64,000 nucleotides of DNA from Mucilaginibacter yixingensis (GCF_041080815.1 NZ_CP160205.1:3968001-4032000); one strand, 5' to 3'. Numbered from the stretch's first letter, positions 24,532 to 33,816 are shown. The notes: generated from the sequence alone by a model not told the origin. Numbers and translations are program-made.

Positions 24532-25659
24532 TTATGCGTAGTTGTTGAGCATTACCGGCATTACCAGCATCAGCACGTCTTCGTTTTCGTCGCCGCCTTG
24601 TGGTAATAGTAGACCGGCACGGTTCGGGGTCGACATGTGTAATGCCACCTCTTCGCCGCTCAGGTTTTTCAGCATCTCGATCAGGAAACGGGCATTGAAA
24701 CCAATCTCCATATCGTCGCCTTCGTACTGACAGCTCAGACGCTCGTGCGCCTCGTTGCTGAAGTCGATATCTTCAGACGAGATCTGCAGCTCGCTGCCAT
24801 TTATTTTTAAACGCACCTGGTGGGTGGTTTTGTTAGCGTAAATAGCCACACGGCTCAATGAACCCAGGAATGCCAGACGATCAATCGTCAAACGGTTTGG
24901 ATTATTTTGTGGAATAACCGCTTCGTAATCTGGGTAACGCTCATCAATCAGACGACAAACTAAGTTGATGCTACCAAACTTGAAGAAAGCGCTGGTGGTG
25001 TTGTACTCTACTGCCACGTTAACATCGTCAGACGGCAGGGCAGATTTCAGCAGGTTCAAAGCCTTTTTAGGAAGGATAAACGATGAAGCCGCTTCAGCCT
25101 TAGCATCTTTACGACGGTAGCGCACCAGTTTGTGTGCGTCTGTGGCCACAAAAGTGATAGACTGTGGCGACAGCTGACAGAAAACACCAGTCATTGCCGG
25201 GCGCAACTCATCATTACTTACCGCAAAGATGGTTTTGTTAATAGCCTCTGCCAGTACAGATGCAGGCAGGTTAACTGATGAAGCGTTCTCTACCACCGGG
25301 ATCTTTGGAAAATCGTCGCCGTTCTCGCCGCTTAGTTTGTATTTACCGTCGCCGGCATTGATCTCAATAGCGAAGGTTTTATCGTCAACGTTGAAAGCTA
25401 CCGGCTGTTCTGGTAATGATTTCAGCGTATCCAACAAAATGCGTGAAGGGATGGCAATACGGCCGTTCTCCTTAGCATCAGTCAGCGCCAGCGATGTGGT
25501 CATGCTGGTTTGCAGATCGGTAGCCGAGATAGTGAGGCTGCCGTCTTTAATTTCAAATAAAAAGTTTTCTAGTATCGGCAATACGGTACTGTTGCTAAGC
25601 GCGCCGCTTACAGACTGTAGTTGCTTTAGTAACGTAGATGTCGAAACAATGAATCTCAT
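24532..25659 (-). CDS. dnaN: DNA polymerase III subunit beta (sliding clamp)
   Basis: DnaN is the ring-shaped clamp that tethers the replicative polymerase to DNA. The 375-residue length fits the family. Recognisable parts include the N-terminus MRFIVSTSTLLKQLQSVSGALSNSTVLPILENFLF, which contains the conserved LLKQLQ and PILENFL, then AMTGVFCQLSPQSITFVATDAHKLVRY in the second domain and the C-terminal EDVLMLVMPVMLNNYA, with the terminal tail found in Bacteroidota clamps. It is not adjacent to dnaA here, as is common in this phylum. It follows gldFG by 34 bases on the same strand, so readthrough from that gene is possible. Quoted stretches are partial. Confidence 0.97.
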   Translation of the reverse strand: MRFIVSTSTLLKQLQSVSGALSNSTVLPILENFLFEIKDGSLTISATDLQTSMTTSLALTDAKENGRIAIPSRILLDTLKSLPEQPVAFNVDDKTFAIEINAGDGKYKLSGENGDDFPKIPVVENASSVNLPASVLAEAINKTIFAVSNDELRPAMTGVFCQLSPQSITFVATDAHKLVRYRRKDAKAEAASSFILPKKALNLLKSALPSDDVNVAVEYNTTSAFFKFGSINLVCRLIDERYPDYEAVIPQNNPNRLTIDRLAFLGSLSRVAIYANKTTHQVRLKINGSELQISSEDIDFSNEAHERLSCQYEGDDMEIGFNARFLIEMLKNLSGEEVALHMSTPNRAGLLLPQGGDENEDVLMLVMPVMLNNYA

Positions 25660-25693
25660 ACCGTAGGGTTCTTATCAACCAAAAATATAAAAA

Positions 25694-28093
25694 TTACACA
25701 GCATACTTCTTTCTGCGTAGATAATGTTGAAAAATAGCAAATATTAACACTATACCTAATGGACATACCGTGTTAAGCAGCTGCCACAGCATTTTATCGG
25801 CACGTACACGGGCCTTATCCAGCAGGCGCAGCTGTATCTCTTTACTGCGCAGACTAATCAGTCGCTGATCGCCAGTCATAAAATCGGCTATGTTGAGCAG
25901 CAGATTGCGGTTGCCAAAGCTTTTATGCATATAATGATCATAACCCAGCGGATATGGCGAACCATCGGTGCCGATATCATTCCGCAAAATATCACCATCG
26001 CTGATGACGATCATGCGGGCAGGTTTGCTTTCATCCAGGCGTTTGATCTGCTCACCTAAACCTTCGGGTGTAGGGCGATTACGGAAATCTGATATAAACT
26101 TACCTTCCAGCAGTACCCCTACATTTTTAGGCGTATCGAGGAAAGTTCGCGGGTCTGGCGTCTGCTCTACTGCCTGTAACGATAGCATATAAGGCGCCTT
26201 CAGCTTTTTACTATAAGGCGATGAAGTGATCAATACGGTTTTCTTCACGTTCTTCACCTCCAGCGTATCCATGGTACCGGCAAACTGGCTGCGGATACCA
26301 TCCAGATTTTTAACTACCGGATGCTTTGATTGTGGCACAAATACCGGGTAGAACAACCACGGCACCATCTGGATCTGTGCCTGTCCGCCAACGTTGCCTG
26401 TGGCCAACGGAATCTGACTGCAGCTCATATCGGCAATCAGGTCATAATTCAAACGCACACCGTAGCGGAACAGCTGATCATCCAGGTTCAGCGTTTTAGG
26501 GAAGGTCAGTTGCTCGCCACCGTGGCCGCGCAGGCTGTCCAGCTCGGCACTTACCTGATCTATCGTCCACAGCACGCTGCCACCGTTCATGATGTATTGA
26601 TCGAGCTTGAATTTTTCCAGTTCACTGAAAGGTTTATCTGGTTTAGGAATTACCACCAGGTTAATCTTCTTCAGACTGTCAAAAGGAATATTAGCCAGGT
26701 TAAACCGGCCCACATCATAACCTGCATCAAACAGATCCTTACGGGCCGAGTAGAGTTGCAGATCGGTTAATTCGTTATGACCAACGGTGAAACCAACCAG
26801 TCGTCTCCCCCCGCTTATCACATTATGGATAGCTGATGCAAAAGCATATTCAAGGTTCTGAATAGAGTTGTTGAGTTGTTCTTCGTCTGATAATCCTTCG
26901 CGGGTTTGCAGCAGGTTTACCGGCACCTCTCGCTTGCCCGAACTCACAATAGCCGCCGGGAAAATAATTTTCTGTTCCTGTCCGCCGTCTGTAGCCACGC
27001 TCAGGTTGGTTGGCTGCACGCCGTGCGATTGCAGGTTTTGTATGGTTTGCTCCTGCTGTTGTTGGTTCTGGCCGGCCAGCGGATCTACAATATCGAACTG
27101 TAATTTACCGTGGCTATAAGCCTGTAGATCGCTCAGCATATCTCGCGTAGCAAATTGCAAACGCTTCATGCCCGACGGGAACTTATCGCCTTTCAAGAAA
27201 ACGGTGATAGTAACGGGATGATCCAGACTATCCATCATATCGCGACTCACTTGGGATATGGTATAGCGTTTCTCTTTAGTAAAATCAAATCGGGTGAAGC
27301 CCAGGTTGGCCAACACCAGCAAAATCGCCATCCCCACGATAGAGAACACTAATGATTTGACATTCACTTTCCGTTGTTGCTGACGAATCAGCGCAAACAA
27401 AGTAAGCAAGATAAATAGTGCCGAAAGGATAATGAAATAAGCCAGATCGCGCGTATCCAGCACACCGCGGCTTACTGATTGGTAATGCTCAGTAATACCC
27501 AATTGTTGGATAGAGCTATCCTGCAAAGAGAACAACCCACCCAGCGAATCGAATCCGCTATAGAAAAAGAAGCACAAAAACACCGCTATAACAAAAGCGA
27601 TGATCTGGTTTCTGGTAACACCCGAGGCAAATATACCGATGGCCGTAAATGCACAGCCAAGCAAAAACAGACCAATGTAAGAGCCAATTACGCCGCCTGT
27701 ATCCACATTGCCTACCGGCAAACCCAGTTGATAAACGGTATAGTAATAAAACAGCGTGGGCAGCAGCGTAAACAGCAGCAGCACCACACAGGCCAGGTAT
27801 TTACCTAAAACAATCTGGGTATTAGTGAGCGGACGGGTGGCCAGCAACTCAAAAGTACCCTCGCGGCGCTCTTCGGCCAGCGAGCGCATGGTGATGGCCG
27901 GGATAAGGAACATCAACAGATAAGGCGCGGTGCTGAACAGCCCGTCCAGCCCGGCATAACCATAATCTAAGATGCTCGACTCGGGGAATACCCACAGCAA
28001 CAACCCCATTACCAGCAGGAAAGCCCCAATGGTAATATACGCCACCAGCGAACTGAGGTAGGCTGTTATTTCTTTTTTAAGGATTTGATACAC
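25694..28093 (-). CDS. Fused gliding-type ABC transporter permease and accessory protein (GldF-GldG)
   Basis: A 799-residue membrane protein. Residues about 1-243 are GldF-like: an ABC-2 permease with six hydrophobic segments and the cytoplasmic motif AEERREGTFELLATRPLT after the second. From about 244 on it is GldG-like: one transmembrane helix (SIVGMAILLVLANLGF), a large periplasmic domain with KRYTISQVSRDMMDSL and GFTVGHNELTD, and a last C-terminal helix before a basic tail. In Flavobacterium johnsoniae GldF and GldG are separate proteins that act with GldA in gliding and type IX secretion-related work. The fusion is seen directly and no stop separates the halves. gldA lies upstream with one gene between. 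Confidence 0.9.
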   Translation of the reverse strand: MYQILKKEITAYLSSLVAYITIGAFLLVMGLLLWVFPESSILDYGYAGLDGLFSTAPYLLMFLIPAITMRSLAEERREGTFELLATRPLTNTQIVLGKYLACVVLLLFTLLPTLFYYYTVYQLGLPVGNVDTGGVIGSYIGLFLLGCAFTAIGIFASGVTRNQIIAFVIAVFLCFFFYSGFDSLGGLFSLQDSSIQQLGITEHYQSVSRGVLDTRDLAYFIILSALFILLTLFALIRQQQRKVNVKSLVFSIVGMAILLVLANLGFTRFDFTKEKRYTISQVSRDMMDSLDHPVTITVFLKGDKFPSGMKRLQFATRDMLSDLQAYSHGKLQFDIVDPLAGQNQQQQEQTIQNLQSHGVQPTNLSVATDGGQEQKIIFPAAIVSSGKREVPVNLLQTREGLSDEEQLNNSIQNLEYAFASAIHNVISGGRRLVGFTVGHNELTDLQLYSARKDLFDAGYDVGRFNLANIPFDSLKKINLVVIPKPDKPFSELEKFKLDQYIMNGGSVLWTIDQVSAELDSLRGHGGEQLTFPKTLNLDDQLFRYGVRLNYDLIADMSCSQIPLATGNVGGQAQIQMVPWLFYPVFVPQSKHPVVKNLDGIRSQFAGTMDTLEVKNVKKTVLITSSPYSKKLKAPYMLSLQAVEQTPDPRTFLDTPKNVGVLLEGKFISDFRNRPTPEGLGEQIKRLDESKPARMIVISDGDILRNDIGTDGSPYPLGYDHYMHKSFGNRNLLLNIADFMTGDQRLISLRSKEIQLRLLDKARVRADKMLWQLLNTVCPLGIVLIFAIFQHYLRRKKYAV

Positions 28094-28113
28094 TAAAGGC
28101 GAAATTAAGAAAA

Positions 28114-28322
28114 GAACCAGGATTTAACGGATTTTTAGGATTTACAGGATAATCGAGATAATACCCGACACGTCATTGCGAGGCACGAAGCAATCTCTGT
28201 ACCTGCAAAGTGGCTTTGCATATTCGAATATCCTTCGCAGAGATTGCTTCGTGCCTCGCAATGACGTGTCGGGGTATTGTTATGATCCTGAAAATCCTAA
28301 AAATTCGTTAAATCCTGGTTTC
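28114..28322. repeat. Dispersed palindromic repeat, family C, copy 3, with a family-A copy nested inside
   Basis: The outer arms are GAACCAGGATTTAACGGATT and their inverse, ending at the stop of the upstream outer-membrane gene. In place of the usual C core lies a whole family-A element (28160-28278) with nearly perfect arms of about 40 bp, including shared extra bases AATACCCGACA. It separates that gene from gldFG. Confidence 0.92.
28160..28278. repeat. Dispersed palindromic repeat, family A, copy 3 (nested)
   Basis: The arms carry GAGGCACGAAG on the left and CTTCGTGCCTC on the right, so the variable pair is C/G here where copy 1 has A/T and the copy at 55849 has T/A. The loop relates to copy 1 in opposite orientation (GCGAAGGA in the right half). 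Confidence 0.92.
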
Positions 28323-28860
28323 AATCCTGACTCTTAAAATTCAAATGATAAGCCACCCTGATCCCAATCATCCGCAAGGTGTTTTTGGACCAGCTCTCAT
28401 AACGTAGGCCCACATTAATAAACTGCTGCTTGCTATCGGCCAGCGGGATCAGAAACGACGGACCGAGCGAAAACGTAAACAAGTTTTGCTTAACCCCGTT
28501 AATCTCTTGCTGTTCCAATACACTGCCTACCTCACCTTCCAGTCGCGCGCCACCCGCGTAGTAAACTACGCCTGCCTTAAGCGGCACAAAGCCTGCCGGC
28601 GATGGTTTGGTGCCTCCGGCAAATGCCACACCCTTATAGATCATTTCGGTATAAGCACCTGTAAGCGACAGTCCGACGTTTTGCGCAACCGGCGTCTCAA
28701 ATTTTAACGAACCGCCATATCCAAAATTAAACTGCGAACGCGATGGAAAACTAATCTCAGGGCCAGCGCTTAAGGCTGTATGATTTTGATGATCGTCTTG
28801 CGCACAGGCCATCCTGCAAAAGCCGCAAAACAGCATTGCCAATAGAAAGTATTTTTTCAT
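28321..28860 (-). CDS. Small outer-membrane beta-barrel protein
   Basis: A 179-residue exported protein with signal peptide MKKYFLLAMLFCGFCRMACA. The rest is alternating beta-strand pattern (SQFNFGYGGSLKFETPV, VGLSLTGAYTEMIY, VYYAGGARLEGEVGSV, LFTFSLGPSFLIPL, FINVGLRYESWS, MIGIRVAYHLNF), fitting an eight-strand barrel with an aromatic near the C-terminus. No ligand or enzymatic role can be read. It lies between gldA, 13 bases upstream, and gldFG downstream, so it may belong to the same transcript as the ABC transporter. The stop lies at the very edge of repeat C3. Confidence 0.82.
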   Translation of the reverse strand: MKKYFLLAMLFCGFCRMACAQDDHQNHTALSAGPEISFPSRSQFNFGYGGSLKFETPVAQNVGLSLTGAYTEMIYKGVAFAGGTKPSPAGFVPLKAGVVYYAGGARLEGEVGSVLEQQEINGVKQNLFTFSLGPSFLIPLADSKQQFINVGLRYESWSKNTLRMIGIRVAYHLNFKSQD

Positions 28861-28873
28861 GAGGTTGGGGTAT

Positions 28874-29581
28874 TTAAAAATTGGTGAGGTTGATAAAAAT
28901 CTGCTCGAGGGTACGGCCAGGGTTAGCTGATGTTAATCCGGCTAACGTATCATCAGCCACAATTTTGCCTTTGTTAATGATGATGGCGCGATCGCAAACG
29001 GCCTCTACCTCCTGCATAATATGGGTGGATAGCACAATGGTTTTACTTCGCCCCAGATCTCGGATCAGCTGCCGGATACCAATTAACTGGTTAGGGTCAA
29101 GTCCTGATGTTGGCTCATCCAAAATCAACACCTCTGGGTCGTGAAGAATGGCCTGCGCCAGTCCAACGCGTTGTTTATAACCCTTTGATAGCTGACCGAT
29201 CTTTTTATGCTGCTCCGGACCGAGGCCCGTTTGTTCAATAATATCTTTAATGCGTTTGGCCGCGTCGGGCACCTGGTGCACGCCCGCCACAAAGCCCAAT
29301 GATTCTTTTACATACATATCCAGGTAAAGCGGATTACTCTCTGGCAGGTAACCTATCCTCCGACGCACTTCCAGCGATTGGGTGCTCACATCAAACCCAC
29401 ATACAGAGGCTGCACCCGATGTTTGCGGCACAAAGCAGGTCAAGATCTTCATGGTGGTTGATTTGCCGGCGCCATTAGGCCCCAGAAAGCCCAACACACC
29501 CGGCCCGGCAGTAAAACTAATGTTATCTACCGCGTGCTGCGTACCATACACTTTGGTTAATGCTTCAACCCTGATGCTCAT
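28874..29581 (-). CDS. Gliding-type ABC transporter ATP-binding protein (GldA-like)
   Basis: A 235-residue ABC ATPase. The Walker A motif GPNGAGKST is at residues 34-42, the signature is LSKGYKQRVGLAQAI, and Walker B with the catalytic glutamate is VLILDEPTSGLDPNQL, followed by the switch histidine in STHIMQEVEAV. It would power the fused GldF-GldG permease encoded after the barrel gene on the same strand; together they match the GldA-F-G set. The start at 29581 (MSIRVEALTKVYG) is chosen over an in-frame ATG at 29665 because the extra 28 residues are encoded by repeat sequence. General ABC-2 export is a possible alternative role. Confidence 0.9.
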   Translation of the reverse strand: MSIRVEALTKVYGTQHAVDNISFTAGPGVLGFLGPNGAGKSTTMKILTCFVPQTSGAASVCGFDVSTQSLEVRRRIGYLPESNPLYLDMYVKESLGFVAGVHQVPDAAKRIKDIIEQTGLGPEQHKKIGQLSKGYKQRVGLAQAILHDPEVLILDEPTSGLDPNQLIGIRQLIRDLGRSKTIVLSTHIMQEVEAVCDRAIIINKGKIVADDTLAGLTSANPGRTLEQIFINLTNF

Positions 29582-29603
29582 ATAGGGTGTAAAGATATTT
29601 TTT

Positions 29604-29721
29604 AAAGCTGAAAGCGAAAAGCAGAAAGCTATCAAATCAAGTTTGGTACTAAACAACACTATCACGTCATTGCTTCGTTCCTCGCAATGACGTGATAGAC
29701 ATGCTTTCTGCTTTCAGCTTG
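29604..29721. repeat. Nested inverted repeat with a minimal family-A palindrome
   Basis: The outer arms contain AGCTGAAAGCGAAAAGCAGA and, inverted, TCTGCTTTCAGCTT. Inside is CTATCACGTCATTGC with its exact inverse around a 9-base centre (29660-29698), a collapsed form of family A lacking its loop. It sits between the divergent gldA and M1 peptidase genes. Confidence 0.8.
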
Positions 29722-29778
29722 TTCACAAAACATCTACATTAGCTTTTTGTATTTCTACTATCATCTAACTGAACAAGC

Positions 29779-32256
29779 ATGAGAAAATTTTCTGCTGCGT
29801 TGCTGTCAATTACCCTACTGACCGCAACCGCATTTACACATAAAGCTGTAGCCCAAACTGATACTGCGGCGCTCAAGATTTATCGCGCCACGCCTACAAA
29901 AATCAACGACCTGGTAAACACCAAACTGGCCGTTAGTTTCGACTATAAAAAGTGTTATCTGTACGGCAAGGAATGGGTGACGCTGAAACCCCACTTCTAC
30001 CCAACCGACTCGTTGCGACTGGATGCTAAGGGCATGGATATCAAAACCATTGCCGTGGTACAAAATGGCAAAAACATCCCGCTCAAATATGCTTATGAAG
30101 ATAGCCTGAGCCTCAACATCAAGCTGAATAAAACCTACCTCAACAACGAAAGTTATACCATCTATATCGATTACACCTCCAAGCCCAACCAGTTAAAAAC
30201 AAAGGGCAGCGCGGCTATTACTGATGATAAAGGATTGTACTTTATTAACCCTGATGGTAAAGACCCAAATAAGCCAATCCAGATCTGGACACAGGGCGAG
30301 TCTGAAAGTTCATCGGCCTGGTTCCCTACTATTGATAAGCCGAACCAGAAAACCACCGAAGAAATTGCCATGACCGTACCGGCCAAATATGTTACGCTGA
30401 GCAATGGCAAACTGATCAGTCAGCAACCTAATGCCAACGGCACCCGCACCGATACCTGGAAGATGGATCTGCCGCACTCGCCCTACCTGTTTATGATGGC
30501 CGTGGGCGATTTTAAGATCTATCACGATAAATGGAAAAACATCCCGGTTGATTATTACCTCGAACCCAAATACGCCCCCTACGCTAAAGACATTTTTGGC
30601 GATACGCCCGAGATGATTGATTTCTACTCCAAAACCCTCGGCATTGATTTCCCATGGAATAAATACGCCCAGATTGTAGTGCGCGATTATGTGAGCGGAG
30701 CCATGGAGAACACCACCGCCACCCTGCACGGCGATTATGTGCAAGCCACCAAACGCGAGCTGATGGATGCGTACTACAATTTTGGCAGGCAGACCATTGC
30801 ACACGAGCTTTTTCACCAATGGTTTGGCGACTACGTGACTACCGAAAGCTGGAGCAACCTGACCGTGAACGAGTCATTTGCCGACTTTAGTGAAACCATG
30901 TGGGCCGAGCACAAGTACGGACAAGATGCCGGCGACGCGCACTTCTTTAAAGACATGGGCGAATACCTGGACGACCCAAAAAATGCGGACAAAGACCTTG
31001 TGCGTTTTTACTATGCCGACAAAGAAGACATGTTTGACTATGTTACCTACAAAAAAGGTGGCTGTATTTTAAATATGTTACGCGAATATTTAGGCCGCGA
31101 TGCTTTTTATAAAGGCTTAAACATTTACCTAAAAACCAACGCTTTTAAAAACGGCGAAGCCCAGCAACTGCGTCTGGCATTGGAAGAAGCCAGCGGAAAA
31201 GATCTCAATTGGTTTTTCAACGAATGGTACTATGGTTCGGGGCATCCGCTGCTGGATATCAGCTATAATTGGAACGAGGCTTCAAAAACCGAAACCGTAA
31301 CCATTAAGCAAAAGCAGATGAACAAGGTGTTTACCCTGCCTATGGCCATTGATATTTATGGCGGAGGCAAAAAAACGCGTCATGATGTTTGGGTGGCCGA
31401 CAGCGTATTTACCACCAGCTTTAAACTCCCGGCCAAGCCCGACCTGGTGAATGTGGATGCCGCAAAAAAGACCATCTGCATCAAGGCCGATCATAAAACC
31501 GATGCCGAGTTTGTTTTCCAATATTTTAATGCCCCGTTATATGCAGATCGGGCCGAAGCCATAGAGGCCCTATCCGTTCATCGTGATAGCAAAGAGGCGC
31601 AGAAGGTATTGATAGCAGCATTGAAAGACCGTTATTACGAACTGCAGACAACCGCCATAGATGCACTCGATCTGAAGAATGCCGACATCCGCAATGCAGC
31701 CGTACCTGTATTAACTCAATTGGCGCAGAGCGACCCGAATACATTGGTGCGTGCGGCGGCTATCAAAGCATTAATTATGCTGAGAGACCCAGGCAACATG
31801 AACCTGTTTAAACAGGCCATCAGTAACCAATCATTTGCCGTTGAAGGCGCCGGCCTGGTAGGGCTAGCCAGCTTAGATACCGACCAGGCGATGACCATGG
31901 CCAAAACCCTGGAAACCGATGCCGAAGGCGAACTAATTACCAGCATTGTAACGCTGTACATTGCCGCCGGCAACGATGAGCAGTGGCCTTACATTAACAG
32001 TCATTTTGATAACCTGGGCACTACCGACAAGTTTAGTCTGCTGCGCGACTATGCCGATTTTGTAGCCAAATTAAAAAACCCAATCTACGCCCAACAAGGC
32101 ATTGCCGAAATGAAAACCATGGGCATCAAATACAAAACAGCCGGCATTACAGAACCGCTAACCAAAATGCTGAACGATGTAAAAGCGCACCGCCAGGCCA
32201 TGGGTGATGACGCCACAGGCAAGATGATTGATGAGGCATTGAAGGCGATACAGTAA
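29779..32256 (+). CDS. M1-family aminopeptidase with C-terminal repeats, exported
   Basis: An 825-residue zinc aminopeptidase. A signal peptide (MRKFSAALLSITLLTATAFT and onward to VAQ) is followed by the M1 beta-sandwich, the substrate-binding GAMEN (YVSGAMENTTA), the zinc motif HELFH (residues 342-346) and the third ligand Glu365 in NESFADF. Past residue 590 the sequence becomes HEAT-like helical repeats (KEAQKVLIAALKD, LQTTAIDALDL, VRAAAIKALIML), usual in larger M1 proteins. It would trim N-terminal residues of peptides in the periplasm. It is monocistronic, with repeat H and a hairpin downstream. A second, shorter M1 protein is at 47104. Confidence 0.94.
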   Translation: MRKFSAALLSITLLTATAFTHKAVAQTDTAALKIYRATPTKINDLVNTKLAVSFDYKKCYLYGKEWVTLKPHFYPTDSLRLDAKGMDIKTIAVVQNGKNIPLKYAYEDSLSLNIKLNKTYLNNESYTIYIDYTSKPNQLKTKGSAAITDDKGLYFINPDGKDPNKPIQIWTQGESESSSAWFPTIDKPNQKTTEEIAMTVPAKYVTLSNGKLISQQPNANGTRTDTWKMDLPHSPYLFMMAVGDFKIYHDKWKNIPVDYYLEPKYAPYAKDIFGDTPEMIDFYSKTLGIDFPWNKYAQIVVRDYVSGAMENTTATLHGDYVQATKRELMDAYYNFGRQTIAHELFHQWFGDYVTTESWSNLTVNESFADFSETMWAEHKYGQDAGDAHFFKDMGEYLDDPKNADKDLVRFYYADKEDMFDYVTYKKGGCILNMLREYLGRDAFYKGLNIYLKTNAFKNGEAQQLRLALEEASGKDLNWFFNEWYYGSGHPLLDISYNWNEASKTETVTIKQKQMNKVFTLPMAIDIYGGGKKTRHDVWVADSVFTTSFKLPAKPDLVNVDAAKKTICIKADHKTDAEFVFQYFNAPLYADRAEAIEALSVHRDSKEAQKVLIAALKDRYYELQTTAIDALDLKNADIRNAAVPVLTQLAQSDPNTLVRAAAIKALIMLRDPGNMNLFKQAISNQSFAVEGAGLVGLASLDTDQAMTMAKTLETDAEGELITSIVTLYIAAGNDEQWPYINSHFDNLGTTDKFSLLRDYADFVAKLKNPIYAQQGIAEMKTMGIKYKTAGITEPLTKMLNDVKAHRQAMGDDATGKMIDEALKAIQ

Positions 32257-32265
32257 TCCGCCCAA

Positions 32266-32361
32266 GTCATGCCGAACTTGTTTCGGCACCCCACAAAACA
32301 GGCTGCCTATTGGCCGATAGTTTACCTTGCACATGGGGTCCCGAAACAAGTTCGGGATGAC
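32266..32361. repeat. Inverted repeat, family H
   Basis: GTCATGCCGAACTTGTTTCG on the left and CGAAACAAGTTCGGGATGAC on the right, around a core of about 50 bases. It is the single copy in the window. Motifs of this type are known to me as widely dispersed in bacterial genomes. Confidence 0.85.
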
Positions 32362-32369
32362 CGGATAAT

Positions 32370-32400
32370 AAGAAGCGATGGTTAAATACCATCGCTTCTT
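32370..32400 (+). terminator. Hairpin after the M1 peptidase gene
   Basis: AAGAAGCGATGGT with its complement around a 4-5 base loop, followed by T-rich sequence. The GCGATGG core recurs in the hairpins at 35651 and 55979. Confidence 0.75.
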
Positions 32401-32468
32401 TATTTAAAAACCTGTTGCTATGCTAAATTGAAGACTTATGAAAATCTCAAAAACATCGTAAGCTTTTG

Positions 32469-33593
32469 TTAATTCTTCTTTTTCAAGTTTTCGTTAACCT
32501 CATTCTTGTCATAACGTTTACCCCAAAGCTGGCCCATGTGCCGGGTAGGCACGGTATCGCCCAGTAGTTTGCCCCAGGGTTGCAGATCATCAATCCGGTC
32601 AAAGATGATTTTCAGCACCGCCACAAACGGCACCGAGAGGAACATACCCGAGATGCCCCAAAGTGCATTCCCCAGCAGCACAATCACAATAGATACCAAC
32701 GCATTGATCTGCACTTTTACCGATACTACCCGCGGGAAGACAATGTTATTATCAATAAACTGAATGATGAGGTAAGCCGCGATGATGCCCAGTTGTGTTG
32801 AGTAACCGTCTTTAGTCACCGTAGCCATTAATATAGGTAAGGCAATGGCAATGATGCCGCCAATGTAGGGCAGCATGTTGAGGATGGCCCCTATAACACC
32901 CAATAGAATGGCATATTTAACGCCCAGTATCATCAGCGCAGTAGAGTTAAGCACGGCCACAATCACCATTTCTACCAGCAAGCCAACAATGTAGCTTTGT
33001 ATCGCATTTTTGGTCTCCTGCAAAATCTCTGCAACGCGGCGGGTGTTATCTTCCTTAAATACCTCAAAGAAAAAATTGAGGATAAGCGTTTTGTAAAACA
33101 ACAACATAAAGGTGTATACCGGCAGCAAAAACACTACGCCCAGCGTACTCAGCACGGTACCCACGGTGTGCCCCAGCATGGCCTGACTGTTATCCAGCAC
33201 TTTCTTCACAAATCCAACCTGCTTCTCTGTTTCCACACCAAATTTGGTATAAATCCACTGACTTACATCGTGACTCAATGCCTCAAACTTCTGCTTCAAT
33301 GCCGGGAACGACTGACTAAACTGCGCTATCTGCGTAGACAGAAAATAGAACAAGGCCACTACCAATACCAAAGCCAGCAGAATAGAGATGAGTATGGCTA
33401 ATACTCTTGGCACCTTTAACCGCACCAGGCGGTTACATAACGGATTCAGCAAAATAGCTATAAAACCTGCAAAGGCTAGCGGCACCAAAATATCTGTCAG
33501 TGCACTCATAATGTAAGTGAGCAGCACCAAGCCAAAAAGGATAACGGTAGCTTTGAGGTAAAAAGGGTATTCTTTTTCTTTAGCGGCAGGCAT
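32469..33593 (-). CDS. AI-2E family (PerM-like) transporter
   Basis: A 374-residue inner-membrane protein with about eight hydrophobic segments, arranged as in the AI-2E/PerM family: two short N-terminal helices, a soluble coiled segment (QKFEALSHDVSQWIYTKFGVETEKQVG), then paired helices ending in LGVIGAILNMLPYIGGIIAIALP, the family hallmark (partly quoted), and IQFIDNNIVFPRVVSVKVQINALV. Members have been linked to autoinducer-2 export or sodium/proton exchange, but most are uncharacterised. A basic C-terminal tail follows. It is separated from glyS by repeat B3 and a terminator, so it is probably transcribed on its own. Confidence 0.9.
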   Translation of the reverse strand: MPAAKEKEYPFYLKATVILFGLVLLTYIMSALTDILVPLAFAGFIAILLNPLCNRLVRLKVPRVLAILISILLALVLVVALFYFLSTQIAQFSQSFPALKQKFEALSHDVSQWIYTKFGVETEKQVGFVKKVLDNSQAMLGHTVGTVLSTLGVVFLLPVYTFMLLFYKTLILNFFFEVFKEDNTRRVAEILQETKNAIQSYIVGLLVEMVIVAVLNSTALMILGVKYAILLGVIGAILNMLPYIGGIIAIALPILMATVTKDGYSTQLGIIAAYLIIQFIDNNIVFPRVVSVKVQINALVSIVIVLLGNALWGISGMFLSVPFVAVLKIIFDRIDDLQPWGKLLGDTVPTRHMGQLWGKRYDKNEVNENLKKKN

Positions 33594-33675
33594 AGGCGAC
33601 GTAGTAAGTTTTAGTTATCCCATAAAAGGGATTTGGAGGCGGATTGTTTTAGTGGGGCACCAATTATCACACCTT

Positions 33676-33809
33676 GTCATTTCGACCAACGGGAGAAATC
33701 TTATACGCTATAAAAGTATGCGATAAAACATGCGGAGGAACCTACCGCTCGTACAAGATTTCTCTTCCGCACCAACGCTCTTCCCTTCGCTCGTGCTCAT
33801 CGAAATGAC
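33676..33809. repeat. Dispersed palindromic repeat, family B, copy 3
   Basis: The left end GTCATTTCGACCAACGGGAG leads to AAATCTTATACG; the right arm is the inverse block with an inserted, CGTGCT-containing spacer and ends TCATCGAAATGAC. The right arm is closely related to that of the copy at 35478. Confidence 0.9.
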
Positions 33810-33816
33810 ATAAGGG

